64,000 bases of DNA from Acinetobacter courvalinii (GTDB taxonomy: Bacteria > Pseudomonadota > Gammaproteobacteria > Pseudomonadales > Moraxellaceae), in contig NZ_BMDA01000001.1 of NCBI RefSeq assembly GCF_014635545.1, positions 1,690,739 to 1,754,738 of the forward strand, in the 5' to 3' direction. Shown here piece by piece: positions 40,039-50,430 of the stretch. The translations under genes and the position numbers were made by a program. Position 1 is the first letter of the stretch. Every line of letters starts with the position of its first letter. Below the pieces are notes generated by a model. The model was given only the letters and a program-made list of their open reading frames with translations, was not told where the DNA came from and searched no databases.

Positions 40039-40060
40039 AAAAGAAAATCAACCCACTTAT

Positions 40061-42250
40061 TTAGAATTGGTAATTTAAACGCACCAAGAAGTTGCGTGGA
40101 GTGCCCGGCATTGACTCTGAGCGCCAATATTCTTTATTAGTCAAGTTATTAACGGCTAAAGTAATATTCCAAGGGTTAGCACTGTAACCAATCGCAGCAT
40201 CAACACGGTTAAAACCATCAACAGCAATTTGGTTATTCACATTTGTATAATATGAACCTACGTGAGTCACACCAACTTCACCATACAATTGTTCTGTTGG
40301 TAAATAGCGAACAAACAAATTACCTGTATTTTTTGAATTAAGTGCTAATTGATTATCTACATTTGCAGGTGTTCTAACATCTTTTTTCACTTTAGCATCT
40401 GTATAGCCGTAGCCACCACGGATAAAGAGATTGTCTAATACTCGACCAATAAAACTAAATTCTACCCCTTTAGATTCATGTTGACCTGCAACAGCCCAAT
40501 CATCAGGCTTTTCAGCATCAGGTAAATAACGAATATTATTTTTACGGATATCATAAACAGAAAGCTGTGTATTTAAACGGTCATTTAACCAATCACTTTT
40601 AATACCCACTTCATACTGTTCATTGTATTGAGGTTCTGCATCAAAAGTATTTAATTTACTATCAGCAGAAACAACGCTCAAACCAACACGCCCACCAAAT
40701 GGTGCAAAACTCTTACTATATGATGCATAAACGCTCTGATGCTCTGTTGGTTGCCACACCAAGCCAATATTTGGGCTAAAGCTTTCACCATCGATACTAC
40801 GTTTATGATTTATATCATCTGCTGCCTTAAGTCGATTGGTTGTTGTTGTATCATAGTAATCATAACGACCACCTAGCATGACTTTAAAATAATCATTAAA
40901 ACTGATGAGATCTTGGATAAATAAACCATAACCTTCACCTTGGTTATAGTTATGTGTATTAATTAATAAATCACCCGTTCCTCTAGAGCTAGTTCGTTCA
41001 CCGGTTAAAGGGTTTACATAACCATAGATAGGAGAACCATCTTTATTTTTGTTCGCTAATAAAGGTTCACGTTGCTCATAAGTCCAATCTGCACCTACCA
41101 AAAGATTGTGTTTTATGCGCCCAGTATCAAATTCACCACGAATATCAAAGGTATTACTTGTTGTTTTATTATCAGTTTTTTGCCAGTAATAAATTTGTGA
41201 AATATCACCAACATGCCCTTTACAAGTACCTGCATTTGAAATCTTGGTATCTTCTGTAGCGCAAAGGCCACCTAAATAAAAATGATCAAAATTCTGTTCA
41301 GTCTGACGATAACTCACCGCCCAATGGAAATTCCAATTTGGTGCAAACTCATAGTTCAAGTCAGAACGTGCAACTTGCAATACATCATTGACAAAATCGC
41401 CCTGTTGCGCAAAACCAGTTTTTATTGAGGTACCTTTTGGAAGCGATGTATATGACGGTCCACGATCAGGAACTCGATGCAACTTGTCATAGGTATATTG
41501 CATGGTCCAAGTTAAACCTTCATCATTTTTATAAGTAAAACTTGGAGAAAGCATTTCGATTTTATTGTCTATACCTGAACGGAAACTATTCGACTCTCCG
41601 TATTCACCTGTCAAACGTACCGCAACGTTGTCATTCAGTACTTGGTTGAAATCGACTGTGGTACCATAATTATCATATGATCCAGCATAAACACCAACAG
41701 AACTTTTAGAATCAAAATTGGCGAATTTACTCACCATATTGATCACGCCACCACCCGAGCTACGCCCATAAAGTACAGATGCAGGGCCTTTTAAAATTTC
41801 AATACGTTCAATATTTGCAGTACTACGACGAACTTGACCGCTTTCACGAATACCATCACGATAGATATCGCCCGTATCTGCATTAAATCCCCTTAAGTTG
41901 ATACCATCTCCACGCATGTCATAACTGGTAGAAACGCCTGGCGTACCTTGCAACATGACACTCAGATCATTGGCACCATAAATTTTGTACTTTTGCACAT
42001 CAATGGTATCGATGGTCTGCGGAATATCTTTTTTCTTCAAACCATTACGGGTGACACTTGCCTGCTCATAATCGATATAGCTCTTGATCGGATCAAGTTC
42101 ACTCATCGCTTCAATTTTAATGGTAGGCATCACTGCCGTTGGCGTTGTTGCTTCATCTGCAAATGCATAATGCGCTTGCAACATCATCACGGTTAACAAA
42201 CTCAGCTTAAAAGCAGATTTGCTGTTCCCACCCAAGTGAAAATTACTCAT
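40061..42250 (-). CDS. TonB-dependent siderophore receptor
   Basis: The 729-residue outer-membrane receptor has a signal peptide (about residues 1-31, ending AFA). The plug domain follows (TIDVQKYKIYGANDLSVML; DGINLRGFNADTGDIYRDG; IERIEILKGPASVLYGRSSGGGVINMVSK, about residues 60-180). The 22-strand barrel ends in the terminal aromatic motif VRLNYQF. The plug resembles catechol-type receptors of the PiuA/Fiu group in Acinetobacter, but the ligand cannot be assigned. A good Fur box lies 70 bases upstream, so iron represses it. Confidence 0.9.
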   Translation of the reverse strand: MSNFHLGGNSKSAFKLSLLTVMMLQAHYAFADEATTPTAVMPTIKIEAMSELDPIKSYIDYEQASVTRNGLKKKDIPQTIDTIDVQKYKIYGANDLSVMLQGTPGVSTSYDMRGDGINLRGFNADTGDIYRDGIRESGQVRRSTANIERIEILKGPASVLYGRSSGGGVINMVSKFANFDSKSSVGVYAGSYDNYGTTVDFNQVLNDNVAVRLTGEYGESNSFRSGIDNKIEMLSPSFTYKNDEGLTWTMQYTYDKLHRVPDRGPSYTSLPKGTSIKTGFAQQGDFVNDVLQVARSDLNYEFAPNWNFHWAVSYRQTEQNFDHFYLGGLCATEDTKISNAGTCKGHVGDISQIYYWQKTDNKTTSNTFDIRGEFDTGRIKHNLLVGADWTYEQREPLLANKNKDGSPIYGYVNPLTGERTSSRGTGDLLINTHNYNQGEGYGLFIQDLISFNDYFKVMLGGRYDYYDTTTTNRLKAADDINHKRSIDGESFSPNIGLVWQPTEHQSVYASYSKSFAPFGGRVGLSVVSADSKLNTFDAEPQYNEQYEVGIKSDWLNDRLNTQLSVYDIRKNNIRYLPDAEKPDDWAVAGQHESKGVEFSFIGRVLDNLFIRGGYGYTDAKVKKDVRTPANVDNQLALNSKNTGNLFVRYLPTEQLYGEVGVTHVGSYYTNVNNQIAVDGFNRVDAAIGYSANPWNITLAVNNLTNKEYWRSESMPGTPRNFLVRLNYQF

Positions 42251-42566
42251 AAAACTCTCAAAAAATTCAGACGAAAAATTAAAAACAAATTAAAAAATAT
42301 AAAACATTACAATTTTAATAAAAATCATTCTCATTTTCACTATATTTTCTACCAATCCAATTTTTTAGTTGTTTTCTTAAACAACCTAGACAATTACCAA
42401 GGCTCTACTCAACCTAAATCAGACGCAAATCCCTCTACTCTACACTTAAAAAGACATGAACCATCTAAGTGTAGCTACAGGAGAAATTGCCCAAATATTC
42501 AATAAAGACTTAGCTCGAAAGTGCTAGAATCAGCCCATCTAGCCTTCAATTGTTTTCCTATAAAAA
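42251..42566. other. Intergenic region between TonB receptor and DUF6500-like gene
   Basis: This divergent 316-base region holds the Fur box (42320-42338) and the receptor promoter. I see no gene in the rest. Confidence 0.5.
42320..42338 (-). promoter_or_regulatory. Fur box upstream of the TonB receptor
   Basis: The minus strand reads GAAAATGAGAATGATTTTT, matching 14 of 19 positions of the Fur consensus GATAATGATAATCATTATC. It lies about 70 bases before the receptor start. Confidence 0.75.
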
Positions 42567-42788
42567 ATGAGAAAAGAACTTCAAGCCAAAATCATTCAAG
42601 TCTGTAATGAAAAAATTGCCAAAAAAGGCAGTGATGTCGGGCTTTCTTTTTATGCTTTCTTTGCCAATAAAAATGATGATCCTGAACGCTTAATGGAAGC
42701 TGCTCACTGGTGGATTATGAAGCATCAGCTTAATCATTTTGAGAAAGCTACCAAAATTAAAGCCTTAATTCTGGGTGAATCTACTTAA
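42567..42788 (+). CDS. Small conserved protein (DUF6500-like)
   Basis: The 73-residue soluble protein has the conserved core KGSDVGLSFYAFFANKNDDP (about residues 21-40), EAAHWWIMKHQL and FEKATKIKALIL. From memory this is DUF6500, a family of unknown function. No Shine-Dalgarno is obvious (ATAAAAAATG). It is transcribed away from the TonB receptor and ends before a terminator at 42971. Confidence 0.7.
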   Translation: MRKELQAKIIQVCNEKIAKKGSDVGLSFYAFFANKNDDPERLMEAAHWWIMKHQLNHFEKATKIKALILGEST

Positions 42789-42970
42789 AGAATGAGTCAT
42801 GGGAAATGCATGGGTCATATGGATGATAAATTGAAGGAGCAAAGCGTTTTTAAGCAACATGTTTTCTTTTAATAGAAGCTTATAGCCAAATTAAGCTCCA
42901 AACAAACATTGAGCAGCAGAATCAAAAGCAAAATATTGCAGTGATGTTATAAAAATAGCCAAAGGATTTT

Positions 42971-43000
42971 AAACCGAACTCAACCAGTTCGGTTTTTTAT
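42971..43000. terminator. Terminator between the DUF6500-like and SMR genes
   Basis: Stem AAACCGAACT/AGTTCGGTTT with loop CAACC; a strong T-run on the plus strand. Confidence 0.85.
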
Positions 43001-43014
43001 TATTTTAAAAAAAG

Positions 43015-43347
43015 TTAATGCGAACTGGATTTTGACAATAGATTCAAGATCAATACGCCACTCATAATCAGCGCAATTCCAATAATCCCCCATATATCGA
43101 GTTTTTGATCAAACACGAACCAGGCTACTATGGTAATTAAAACAATCCCGACACCTGACCAGATCGCATAGGCAATCCCGACTGGAATGGTTTTAAGCGT
43201 CAAAGAGAGACCGTAAAATGCAATTACATACCCCAGCACAACCACAATTGAAGCGAGCGGCTTGGTAAAACCTTCACTGCTTTTCAATGCTGAAGTGGCA
43301 ATCACTTCCGCGATAATTGCGATAAATAAAATAATCCAGTTTTTCAT
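43015..43347 (-). CDS. SMR-family multidrug efflux protein (EmrE/AbeS-like)
   Basis: The 110-residue protein has four membrane helices and the catalytic Glu in [17 protein letters not shown] (about Glu14). [25 protein letters not shown] lies near residues 50-74. This is the EmrE/AbeS pattern of small proton-coupled drug pumps for quaternary ammonium compounds and dyes. It resembles Acinetobacter AbeS closely in memory, but several residues differ, so it may be a paralogue. It stands alone with its own terminator. Confidence 0.9.
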   Translation of the reverse strand: MKNWIILFIAIIAEVIATSALKSSEGFTKPLASIVVVLGYVIAFYGLSLTLKTIPVGIAYAIWSGVGIVLITIVAWFVFDQKLDIWGIIGIALIMSGVLILNLLSKSSSH

Positions 43348-43404
43348 TTCACCGCACCTCAGCAGGTCTATATTTATGACGATAAGAGTAAAATACTCAG
43401 AGAA

Positions 43405-43434
43405 AAAAACACCCTTCTGTTAAAGGGTGTTTTT
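43405..43434 (-). terminator. Terminator of mnmG
   Basis: Stem AAAAACACCCTT/AAGGGTGTTTTT with a 6-base loop; T-run on the minus strand. Confidence 0.88.
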
Positions 43435-43465
43435 AGTGTTTATTTCAACAAGTCGAATTGAAAGC

Positions 43466-45346
43466 TTAGGCTGACTTCTTGGCCATATTGTTTTTACGGA
43501 TGGTAATCATCAGTAATTGTACAGCGGCTGGTGTTACACCTGGAATACGGCTTGCCTGCGCTAAGGTTTCTGGACGAACTGTCTTTAACTTCAAGGTAAT
43601 TTCACGTGATAGACCTGAAATACCATCATATTCAAAATCAGCAGGAATCTTGGTTTCTTCAAGACGCTTCAATTGCGCCACATCTTCATGCTGGCGGTTG
43701 ATATAACCCTCATACTTCACCGCAATTTCAATTTGCTCACCGACTTGCTGTGAAACTTCCGAACCGGTTAATTCCGCAATTTGACTGAAATTGATATTTG
43801 GACGTTTCAACAAATCAACCGCACTACATTCTTTGCTGAGATCGGCACCCGTCATTTCAACGAATTTTTTACCCATTGGGTTGTTTGGTGCAGCCCACAA
43901 ATGTTGTAAACGAGATGTTTCGCGCTCAACTGCTTCCATTTTTTCGCTATAAGCCGCCCAACGTTCATCATCCACCAGACCCAGCTCACGACCAATCGTG
44001 GTTAAACGTTGATCCGCATTGTCTTCTCGCAGCATCAAACGATATTCCGCACGAGAGGTAAACATACGGTACGGCTCTTTGGTGCCTAATGTAATCAGGT
44101 CATCAACCAACACACCCATGTAAGCCTGATCGCGTTTTGGGGTCCACTCGTCTTGTTCCCAAGCACGGCGTGCAGCATTTAAGCCTGCAAGTAAACCTTG
44201 TGCTCCCGCCTCTTCATAGCCTGTGGTACCGTTAATTTGACCAGCAAAATACAGGTTTTGAATCGCTTTGGTTTCAAGTGTGAATTTCAAGGCTTGTGGG
44301 TTGAAATAATCATATTCAATCGCATAACCCGGACGCAGGATATGTGCATTTTCCATACCACGGATCGAACGTACCAAATTGAACTGCACATCAAACGGCA
44401 ATGAAGTCGAAATACCATTTGGATAAAGCTCATGGGTATCTAAGCCTTCTGGCTCTAGGAATACCTGATGTGAATCTTTATCGGCAAAACGATGAATTTT
44501 ATCTTCAATCGATGGGCAATAGCGTGGACCAACACCTTCAATCACACCCGTGTACATTGGTGAACGGTCTAAACCGCCACGGATAATTTCGTGGGTTTTT
44601 TCACTGGTATGGGTGATATAGCAATTGACTTGCTCAGGGTGCATTGAGGCGTCACCCATAAATGACATGACAGGAGATGGAAAATCACCCGGTTGTGGCG
44701 TCATGACCGAGAAATCAACTGAACGAGCATCAATACGTGGTGGTGTACCTGTTTTTAAACGTCCCACAGGAAGTTTAAGTTCACGTAAACGATGAGCCAG
44801 TGCAATTGATGGTGGATCTCCTGCACGGCCGCCACTCGAGTTTTGTAAACCCACATGGATCACACCACCGAGGAAAGTACCGGTTGTGAGTACCACAGTT
44901 TTGGCATCAAAGCGAATACCCATCTGGGTCACAACGCCCTTCACTGCATCGCCTTCAACAATTAAGTCATCTGCCGCTTGCTGGAAGATGTCCAGATTGG
45001 CCTGATTTTCCAGCGTATCGCGAATTGCAGCCTTATAACGTACGCGATCTGCCTGTGCACGTGTTGCGCGAACCGCAGCGCCCTTACGTGAATTGAGAAT
45101 ACGGAATTGAATACCACCTTTATCCGCCGCAAGCGCCATGGCGCCACCAAGGGCATCAATCTCACGGACCAGATGCGATTTACCAATACCACCAATTGCT
45201 GGGTTACAGCTCATCTGACCCAAAGTTTCAATATTATGCGTCAACAATAATGTTTGTCTTCCCATACGTGCCGCAGCAAGAGCCGCTTCCGTACCAGCGT
45301 GACCGCCACCAATTACGATAACGTCGTAAACTTTAGGATAGTGCAT
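43466..45346 (-). CDS. mnmG: tRNA uridine-5-carboxymethylaminomethyl(34) synthesis enzyme MnmG
   Basis: MnmG (GidA) acts with MnmE to modify U34 of several tRNAs. The 626-residue FAD protein has [19 protein letters not shown] (about residues 12-30), [23 protein letters not shown], the redox-loop region and [15 protein letters not shown] near the C-terminus, all typical. It is transcribed alone here; in many genomes it lies near the origin, but no rsmG/parA genes are visible. Confidence 0.97.
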   Translation of the reverse strand: MHYPKVYDVIVIGGGHAGTEAALAAARMGRQTLLLTHNIETLGQMSCNPAIGGIGKSHLVREIDALGGAMALAADKGGIQFRILNSRKGAAVRATRAQADRVRYKAAIRDTLENQANLDIFQQAADDLIVEGDAVKGVVTQMGIRFDAKTVVLTTGTFLGGVIHVGLQNSSGGRAGDPPSIALAHRLRELKLPVGRLKTGTPPRIDARSVDFSVMTPQPGDFPSPVMSFMGDASMHPEQVNCYITHTSEKTHEIIRGGLDRSPMYTGVIEGVGPRYCPSIEDKIHRFADKDSHQVFLEPEGLDTHELYPNGISTSLPFDVQFNLVRSIRGMENAHILRPGYAIEYDYFNPQALKFTLETKAIQNLYFAGQINGTTGYEEAGAQGLLAGLNAARRAWEQDEWTPKRDQAYMGVLVDDLITLGTKEPYRMFTSRAEYRLMLREDNADQRLTTIGRELGLVDDERWAAYSEKMEAVERETSRLQHLWAAPNNPMGKKFVEMTGADLSKECSAVDLLKRPNINFSQIAELTGSEVSQQVGEQIEIAVKYEGYINRQHEDVAQLKRLEETKIPADFEYDGISGLSREITLKLKTVRPETLAQASRIPGVTPAAVQLLMITIRKNNMAKKSA

Positions 45347-45597
45347 AGTGGTAAATATGTATTCAAAAAATGACAGAGTATTATATAGGAGTTTTGCAGC
45401 AAATTGGCAAAAACCGTCAACATTCTGCTGGATTCTAAGCCGCAGTTATGCTGACAAAACATACAAAAAGAAACGTTCTGTTGCATTTTCATCTTATACT
45501 TAACAGAGCTACTTAAACTATTAACTCGAACACCACTGTTTTATTTGATGAATTTCTTATCCTAAAAAGTGCATAACAAATACTTTAGGAAAATGAT

Positions 45598-45990
45598 ATG
45601 AACACAAAGCTTTTATTTTCATCTCTTATTTGTAGCCTATGTTTTAGCGTAGCTGCACATGCGGCGGATACCAAAGCTACCCAAGACCCACAAGCCAAAA
45701 AGTATCAACAGGTTTGTAAAGGCAAAAAACAAGGTGACCCAGTTTCATTTGCGTATAAAGGCGTTGTTTTCAACGGTTCGTGTGAACCGAACGAAGCAGG
45801 TAAACTCGCATTCCAACCGCCAATGCCAGCTTCTAACGCTGCTGTAGACACACAAAGTCGTCTCTCTGAAACCCAGTCCGCGCCACGTCCAGTGAGCAGT
45901 GCTCCAATGGAAGCTGCGCCTGCGATGAATGCACCGGCAGCAACTCCGGCTCCGCCAGTTGCTCCAGATGTTGAGCAGACTGCGCCATAA
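45598..45990 (+). CDS. Hypothetical exported protein with Pro/Ala-rich tail
   Basis: The 130-residue protein starts with a Sec signal peptide (MNTKLLFSSLICSLCFSVAAHA). A short globular part has two cysteines (VCKGKK and GSCEPN) that may form a disulphide. The last 55 residues are rich in Pro, Ala and Ser (APAMNAPAATPAPPVAPD), probably unstructured. Function unknown; presumably periplasmic. A good Shine-Dalgarno (TAGGAAAATG) precedes the start. Confidence 0.75.
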   Translation: MNTKLLFSSLICSLCFSVAAHAADTKATQDPQAKKYQQVCKGKKQGDPVSFAYKGVVFNGSCEPNEAGKLAFQPPMPASNAAVDTQSRLSETQSAPRPVSSAPMEAAPAMNAPAATPAPPVAPDVEQTAP

Positions 45991-46003
45991 TTGCAGCAAC
46001 AAT

Positions 46004-46033
46004 AAAGAAGGTCTTCATGACCTTCTTTTTTTG
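46004..46033 (+). terminator. Terminator after the Pro/Ala-rich protein gene
   Basis: Stem AAAGAAGGTC/GACCTTCTTT with loop TTCAT and a T-run. Confidence 0.88.
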
Positions 46034-46174
46034 TCTATAAAATCTAAAAACAATGTTATAGCGCTCACGCCGTCAAATATTTGCTCTTAAAATTGTAATC
46101 TGTCTATTTTATAATCCCTTTAATAAGTTTTAATCTATTACAATACCCACAAATACATTTATTTAGGTTTTCCT

Positions 46175-47077
46175 GTGAACTGGCTACAAATTCATATTAC
46201 TGTTGATCAAAATCAAGTTGAACTGACCGAAACATTGCTTCTTTCATTAGGTGCGGTGAGTGTTACTTTAGATGATGCAGAAGATCAGGCCCTGCTTGAG
46301 CCGTTACCAGGTGAAACACCATTGTGGAATAAAGTCATCGTTACAGGTATTTACCAACAAGAAGAAGATGACCCGATTGATGTAGATGCTTTGGAAACTT
46401 TCCTTAAAGCTCAACTTCCAGATGTGCCGATGCGCCATGAATACCTTGAAAATCAGGTGTGGGAACGTGCCTGGATGGATTATTACGAACCGATTCAAAT
46501 CAGTGAAAAATTCTGGATTGTTCCTGAATGGTTAGAACCACCTGAAGCCGATGCAACCAACATCAAGCTTGATCCAGGTCTGGCTTTTGGTACAGGTAAC
46601 CATGCCAGCACTTTCTTATGCTTACAATGGTTAGGCAAAACCGATGTTAAAGATAAAGTTGTCATCGACTATGGCTGTGGTTCAGGTATTTTAGGCGTTG
46701 CTGCCCTTTTATTAGGTGCTAAAAAAGTTTATGCAACCGATATCGACCCGCAAGCTGTACTCGCAACCAAACAGAATGCCGAGTTAAATGGCGTGCTTGA
46801 CCGTCTATATGTCGGCTTGCCTGAAGAGTTTGATCAAGAATTCAAACCTCAACAGGCTGATATTCTGGTTGCCAATATTCTTGCAGCCCCACTGATGGCA
46901 CTTGCGCCTGAATTCTCAACTTTATTAAAAAATGAGGGAGAGTTCGCACTAGCAGGTGTAATTGAAGAGCAAGTTGCTGATGTTTCTAGCGTTTACGCCG
47001 AGTTTTTTGATATATTAGAAATTGAAAAGCGTGAAGAAAACTGGTCCCGCATTTCAGGAAAACGAAAAACAAGCTGA
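46175..47077 (+). CDS. prmA: Ribosomal protein L11 methyltransferase PrmA
   Basis: PrmA trimethylates L11 using S-adenosylmethionine. The 300-residue protein starts at a GTG (46175) with [10 protein letters not shown]. The SAM-binding motif [20 protein letters not shown] lies near residues 162-181, with [20 protein letters not shown] before it and [11 protein letters not shown] after it. It starts a block in which DUF3426, fis, purH and purD follow on the same strand. Confidence 0.95.
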   Translation: MNWLQIHITVDQNQVELTETLLLSLGAVSVTLDDAEDQALLEPLPGETPLWNKVIVTGIYQQEEDDPIDVDALETFLKAQLPDVPMRHEYLENQVWERAWMDYYEPIQISEKFWIVPEWLEPPEADATNIKLDPGLAFGTGNHASTFLCLQWLGKTDVKDKVVIDYGCGSGILGVAALLLGAKKVYATDIDPQAVLATKQNAELNGVLDRLYVGLPEEFDQEFKPQQADILVANILAAPLMALAPEFSTLLKNEGEFALAGVIEEQVADVSSVYAEFFDILEIEKREENWSRISGKRKTS

Positions 47078-47091
47078 GAATTTTATAAATT

Positions 47092-47952
47092 ATGAGTGAA
47101 AAACAAACCCGCTGCCCTAAATGTTCAACTGTGTACAAAGTGACCCTTTCACAACTCAGTGTTGCACAGGGCATGGTTTGTTGCCCAAAATGCGTGATTA
47201 ACTTTAATGCATTAACCAATTTGCTCGAAACAGACAGTGAAGCGACACCAGCACCCGTTAATCGCTCACTGTTTTCCTCGATCCAGCCAGATAGCTCATT
47301 TGCAGAAAAACAGATGCAGATCTTACGCATCTTCGACCAGAAAATCGAAAATTCCAATATTGACCTGCTTACCTATTTGAATAACCTGAATTATTTTAAT
47401 ACCGAACCGGTTACCGCCCTGCCCAACCTGAATCTTTCAGAAGATGCACTTTTAATTGAGCAGGAAAATAACGACAAACAACATGGCTGGTTGTATTACA
47501 CCCTTTGGGGTATCGGTAATATTGCCCTGATTCTGGTGTTTGCTTTCCAGATTTTATGGTTTAACCCGAAACTCATGCATGAAAGCCCGGCATTAAATCA
47601 GATGTTTAATTATGTCTGTGGTGTTTTCAACTGCAAGATCAGCAATGAGCAATATCAGTCGCTGTCATTTGAGAAAGTAAAATTGAAACGGGTTGAGCAG
47701 GATGCCACAGGTTTTTCAGGAGTATTGCTTAATCAGGATGCCAATAGCGTAGTGTTGCCTCCAATAAAAGTGGTACTTAAACAAAATGGTGAAGCGATTT
47801 CATCTACGGTTTTAAAACCGCAAGACTATTTAGTTGACAGTTTAAAAACGATTCAACGCATTCCATCCAATAGCCCTTTTCGCTTCGAATTTACCATTCC
47901 AAAAAGCAAAAATAGCTTCAATGACTATAGTTTAGAATTTGTACAGCCCTAA
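47092..47952 (+). CDS. Zinc-ribbon DUF3426 membrane protein
   Basis: The 286-residue protein has an N-terminal MJ0042-type zinc ribbon (residues about 7-32: CPKCSTVYKVTLSQLSVAQ then CCPKC). A mid-protein membrane helix follows (LYYTLWGIGNIALILVFAFQILW, about residues 135-157) and then a periplasmic DUF3426 domain ending in SKNSFNDYSLEFV. Its function is unknown. It starts 14 bases after prmA, an arrangement conserved in Pseudomonas-like genomes, where it precedes dusB and fis. Confidence 0.88.
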   Translation: MSEKQTRCPKCSTVYKVTLSQLSVAQGMVCCPKCVINFNALTNLLETDSEATPAPVNRSLFSSIQPDSSFAEKQMQILRIFDQKIENSNIDLLTYLNNLNYFNTEPVTALPNLNLSEDALLIEQENNDKQHGWLYYTLWGIGNIALILVFAFQILWFNPKLMHESPALNQMFNYVCGVFNCKISNEQYQSLSFEKVKLKRVEQDATGFSGVLLNQDANSVVLPPIKVVLKQNGEAISSTVLKPQDYLVDSLKTIQRIPSNSPFRFEFTIPKSKNSFNDYSLEFVQP

Positions 47953-48326
47953 AAGCTCAAAAAAGTGACAAAAAAACAAAAAAAAGTGCAGTTAATTTGC
48001 TCACTTTTTCGCTGACAGTGGTATGATACGCGCCACGAATGCTTTGACCCACTTACTCCTCGTAATTTACAGACAATAAAATCGTTAAACGAACTGTGCT
48101 TTTACCCAATAAGCGCATTGTTGGTTTTTTTGTTTTTGAAAGTAGGCGGTAACAAATATTTAACTATTGTTACGCTTATTTTTTACACAACTCGAGGATT
48201 TGTGGCAAGCTAATAGTCCTTTTGTTTTAGAGTCACTGTTTTAGGATCTAAAACAGGGCTCAGTAATTTAGACCACATTTATATCACTTTACCCAAGTGA
48301 TATTTTGATTTTTCGGATTAACACGC
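47953..48326 (+). promoter_or_regulatory. Long structured leader of fis with extended -10 promoter
   Basis: The 374-base gap contains TGGTATGAT (extended -10, TATGAT at 48022-48027) and then about 300 bases of leader. Two perfect hairpins occur: CTGTTTTAG/CTAAAACAG (48236-48256, loop GAT) and ATATCACTT/AAGTGATAT (48281-48303, loop TACCC). The second is followed by TTTTGATTTTT, so it resembles a terminator 24 bases before the fis start. No reading frame is credible here. Confidence 0.6.
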
Positions 48327-48596
48327 ATGAATAGCAAATCTCCTATTTTTACGGCTCAATCTGATGTCGCTCTTCGCATCCATGTAGATCGCGCAGTTCG
48401 TCATTATTTTGCACAATTGCAAGGTGAGCAACCATCTCAAGTTTATGACATGGTTTTAGCAGAAATGGAGAAACCTCTTTTATCTGTGGTCTTAGAATAT
48501 ACTCGTGGCAACCAAACGCGTGCTGCTGAGATTTTAGGCCTTAACCGCGGAACTTTACGCAAAAAGTTAAAAGCTCACGGTTTAATGAGTGAATAA
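48327..48596 (+). CDS. fis: DNA-binding protein Fis
   Basis: Fis is the nucleoid protein that bends DNA and activates rRNA promoters. The 89-residue protein ends in the family HTH ([31 protein letters not shown], about residues 57-87). The N-terminus is shorter and less conserved than in enterics (98 residues). In E. coli and Pseudomonas, fis follows dusB in one operon. Here dusB is missing and fis has its own long leader and terminator. Confidence 0.93.
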   Translation: MNSKSPIFTAQSDVALRIHVDRAVRHYFAQLQGEQPSQVYDMVLAEMEKPLLSVVLEYTRGNQTRAAEILGLNRGTLRKKLKAHGLMSE

Positions 48597-48601
48597 TTGA
48601 T

Positions 48602-48633
48602 AAAATGCTCACGTTCTCGTGGGCATTTTTTTT
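48602..48633 (+). terminator. Terminator of fis
   Basis: Stem AATGCTCACG/CGTGGGCATT (one T-G pair) with loop TTCT and eight T residues. Confidence 0.88.
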
Positions 48634-48676
48634 GCCTTTGTTTTAATCTGTAGACTTCAAACTGTTGACTAAAATC

Positions 48677-50251
48677 ATGACTATCAAACGTGCTTTAATC
48701 TCTGTATCCGACAAAACCGGAATCGTTGAATTCGCTCAAAATCTTGTAGCGCTAGGGGTAGAAATTTTATCTACGGGCGGTACCTATAAGTTGCTTAAAG
48801 ACAACAATATTGCCGTCGTAGAAGTTTCTGAACATACAGGTTTTCCTGAAATGATGGATGGCCGTGTTAAAACACTGCATCCAAAAATTCATGGAGGCAT
48901 CTTGGCGCGTCGTGGTCTGGACGAAGCGGTGATGCAAGAACACAACATTGATCCGATTGATCTGGTAATTGTTAACCTGTATCCATTTGCGGCAACTGTG
49001 GCAAAGCCAAACTGTTCACTTGCAGATGCCATTGAGAACATCGACATCGGTGGTCCGACCATGGTTCGTGCGGCAGCGAAAAACCACGCTTCAGTGGGTA
49101 TTATCGTCAATGCAGCAGACTATGATTCAGTTATCGCTGAATTAAAAGCCAATGCTGGCTTGTCTTATGAAACACGTTTCGATTTAGCAGTTAAAGCATT
49201 TGAGCATACAGCACAATACGATGGCATGATTGCGTCTTATTTAGGTGCACGCGTGGGTAAAGCAGAAGGCGAAGCGGATCTCTTCCCGCGTACCTTCAAT
49301 ACGCAACTGAATAAAGCACAAGATTTACGTTATGGTGAAAACCCGCATCAGAACGCAGCCTTCTATGTAGAAGAAAATGCAAAAGAAGCTTCTGTTTCTA
49401 CTGCCAAGCAATTACAAGGCAAAGAACTCTCTTATAACAATATTGCAGATACCGATGCAGCACTTGAATGTGTGAAATCATTTGCGAAACCTGCTTGTGT
49501 GATCGTTAAACATGCTAACCCTTGCGGTGTTGCAGTTTCACTGGATGGCATCAAGGCAGCTTATGATCTTGCTTATGCAACCGATCCTGAATCAGCATTT
49601 GGCGGCATCATTGCATTCAACCGCGAATTAGACACTACGACAGCACAAGCAATCGTTGATCGTCAATTTGTTGAAGTGATTATTGCACCAAGCATTGCGG
49701 AAGGTGTACTTGAAATTACCGGTGCGAAAAAGAATGTACGCGTACTGGTCTGCGGTGAACTTCCGGCCATTGATGCACGTGCGCCACAGCTTGACTATAA
49801 ACGTGTTAATGGCGGTTTATTGGTTCAAGACCAAGACTTGGGCATGATCACTAAAGATGATCTGAAAGTTGTGACTAAACGCGCACCGACTGAACAGGAA
49901 ATTGATGATCTTATCTTTGCATGGAAAGTTGCAAAATATGTGAAATCAAATGCGATCGTGTATGCGAAAAACCGCCAAACCATTGGTGTAGGCGCAGGTC
50001 AAATGAGCCGCGTCAACTCGGCACGTATTGCTGCGATTAAGGCTGAACATGCTGGTTTAGTGGTTGAAGGTGCAGTCATGGCCTCTGATGCATTCTTCCC
50101 GTTCCGTGATGGTATTGATAACGCTGCCAAAGCTGGCATTAAATGCATTATCCAACCAGGCGGTTCAATGCGTGACGAAGAAACCATTGCAGCAGCAGAT
50201 GAGGCTGGTATTGCCATGGTGTTCACGGGTATGCGTCACTTCCGTCACTAA
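48677..50251 (+). CDS. purH: Bifunctional AICAR formyltransferase/IMP cyclohydrolase
   Basis: PurH performs the last two steps of IMP synthesis. The 524-residue protein begins [33 protein letters not shown] (about residues 66-78) belongs to the cyclohydrolase domain. [15 protein letters not shown] and [14 protein letters not shown] (formyltransferase active site, about residues 275-288) follow, with [24 protein letters not shown] at the end. I take the ATG at 48677 rather than a TTG 12 bases earlier, since it gives the conserved N-terminus. purD follows after a repeat element. Confidence 0.96.
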   Translation: MTIKRALISVSDKTGIVEFAQNLVALGVEILSTGGTYKLLKDNNIAVVEVSEHTGFPEMMDGRVKTLHPKIHGGILARRGLDEAVMQEHNIDPIDLVIVNLYPFAATVAKPNCSLADAIENIDIGGPTMVRAAAKNHASVGIIVNAADYDSVIAELKANAGLSYETRFDLAVKAFEHTAQYDGMIASYLGARVGKAEGEADLFPRTFNTQLNKAQDLRYGENPHQNAAFYVEENAKEASVSTAKQLQGKELSYNNIADTDAALECVKSFAKPACVIVKHANPCGVAVSLDGIKAAYDLAYATDPESAFGGIIAFNRELDTTTAQAIVDRQFVEVIIAPSIAEGVLEITGAKKNVRVLVCGELPAIDARAPQLDYKRVNGGLLVQDQDLGMITKDDLKVVTKRAPTEQEIDDLIFAWKVAKYVKSNAIVYAKNRQTIGVGAGQMSRVNSARIAAIKAEHAGLVVEGAVMASDAFFPFRDGIDNAAKAGIKCIIQPGGSMRDEETIAAADEAGIAMVFTGMRHFRH

Positions 50252-50270
50252 ATGATCTGAGTCTCAACGC

Positions 50271-50365
50271 AATCCCCCTAAATCCCCCTTTAAAAAAGGG
50301 GGACTTACTTTTTCACCCGAATAAGCTTGCTCCCCTCTTTCACAAAGAGGGGTTTGGGGGAGATT
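50271..50365. repeat. REP-like palindromic repeat between purH and purD
   Basis: Two hairpins lie head to tail: CCCCCTTT/AAAGGGGG (50284-50302, loop AAA) and CCCCTCTTT/AAAGAGGGG (50332-50352, loop CAC). They are enclosed by outer arms AATCCCCCTAAATCCCC and GGGGTTTGGGGGAGATT, which are imperfect complements. The C/G-rich sequence contrasts with its AT-rich surroundings. It has the look of an intergenic REP-type repeat or tiny MITE; no coding part. Confidence 0.7.
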
Positions 50366-50430
50366 CAGAGGGACTTTTTTATTCTGAACAGGTATATTCT
50401 TAGATACGGAAAAAGGGAAATAACTTTATA

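Noticed and set aside
50271..50365. CRISPR array or G-quadruplex at the C/G-rich repeat
   Set aside because: There are no regularly spaced direct repeats, and only three G-runs occur on one strand, fewer than needed for a quadruplex.
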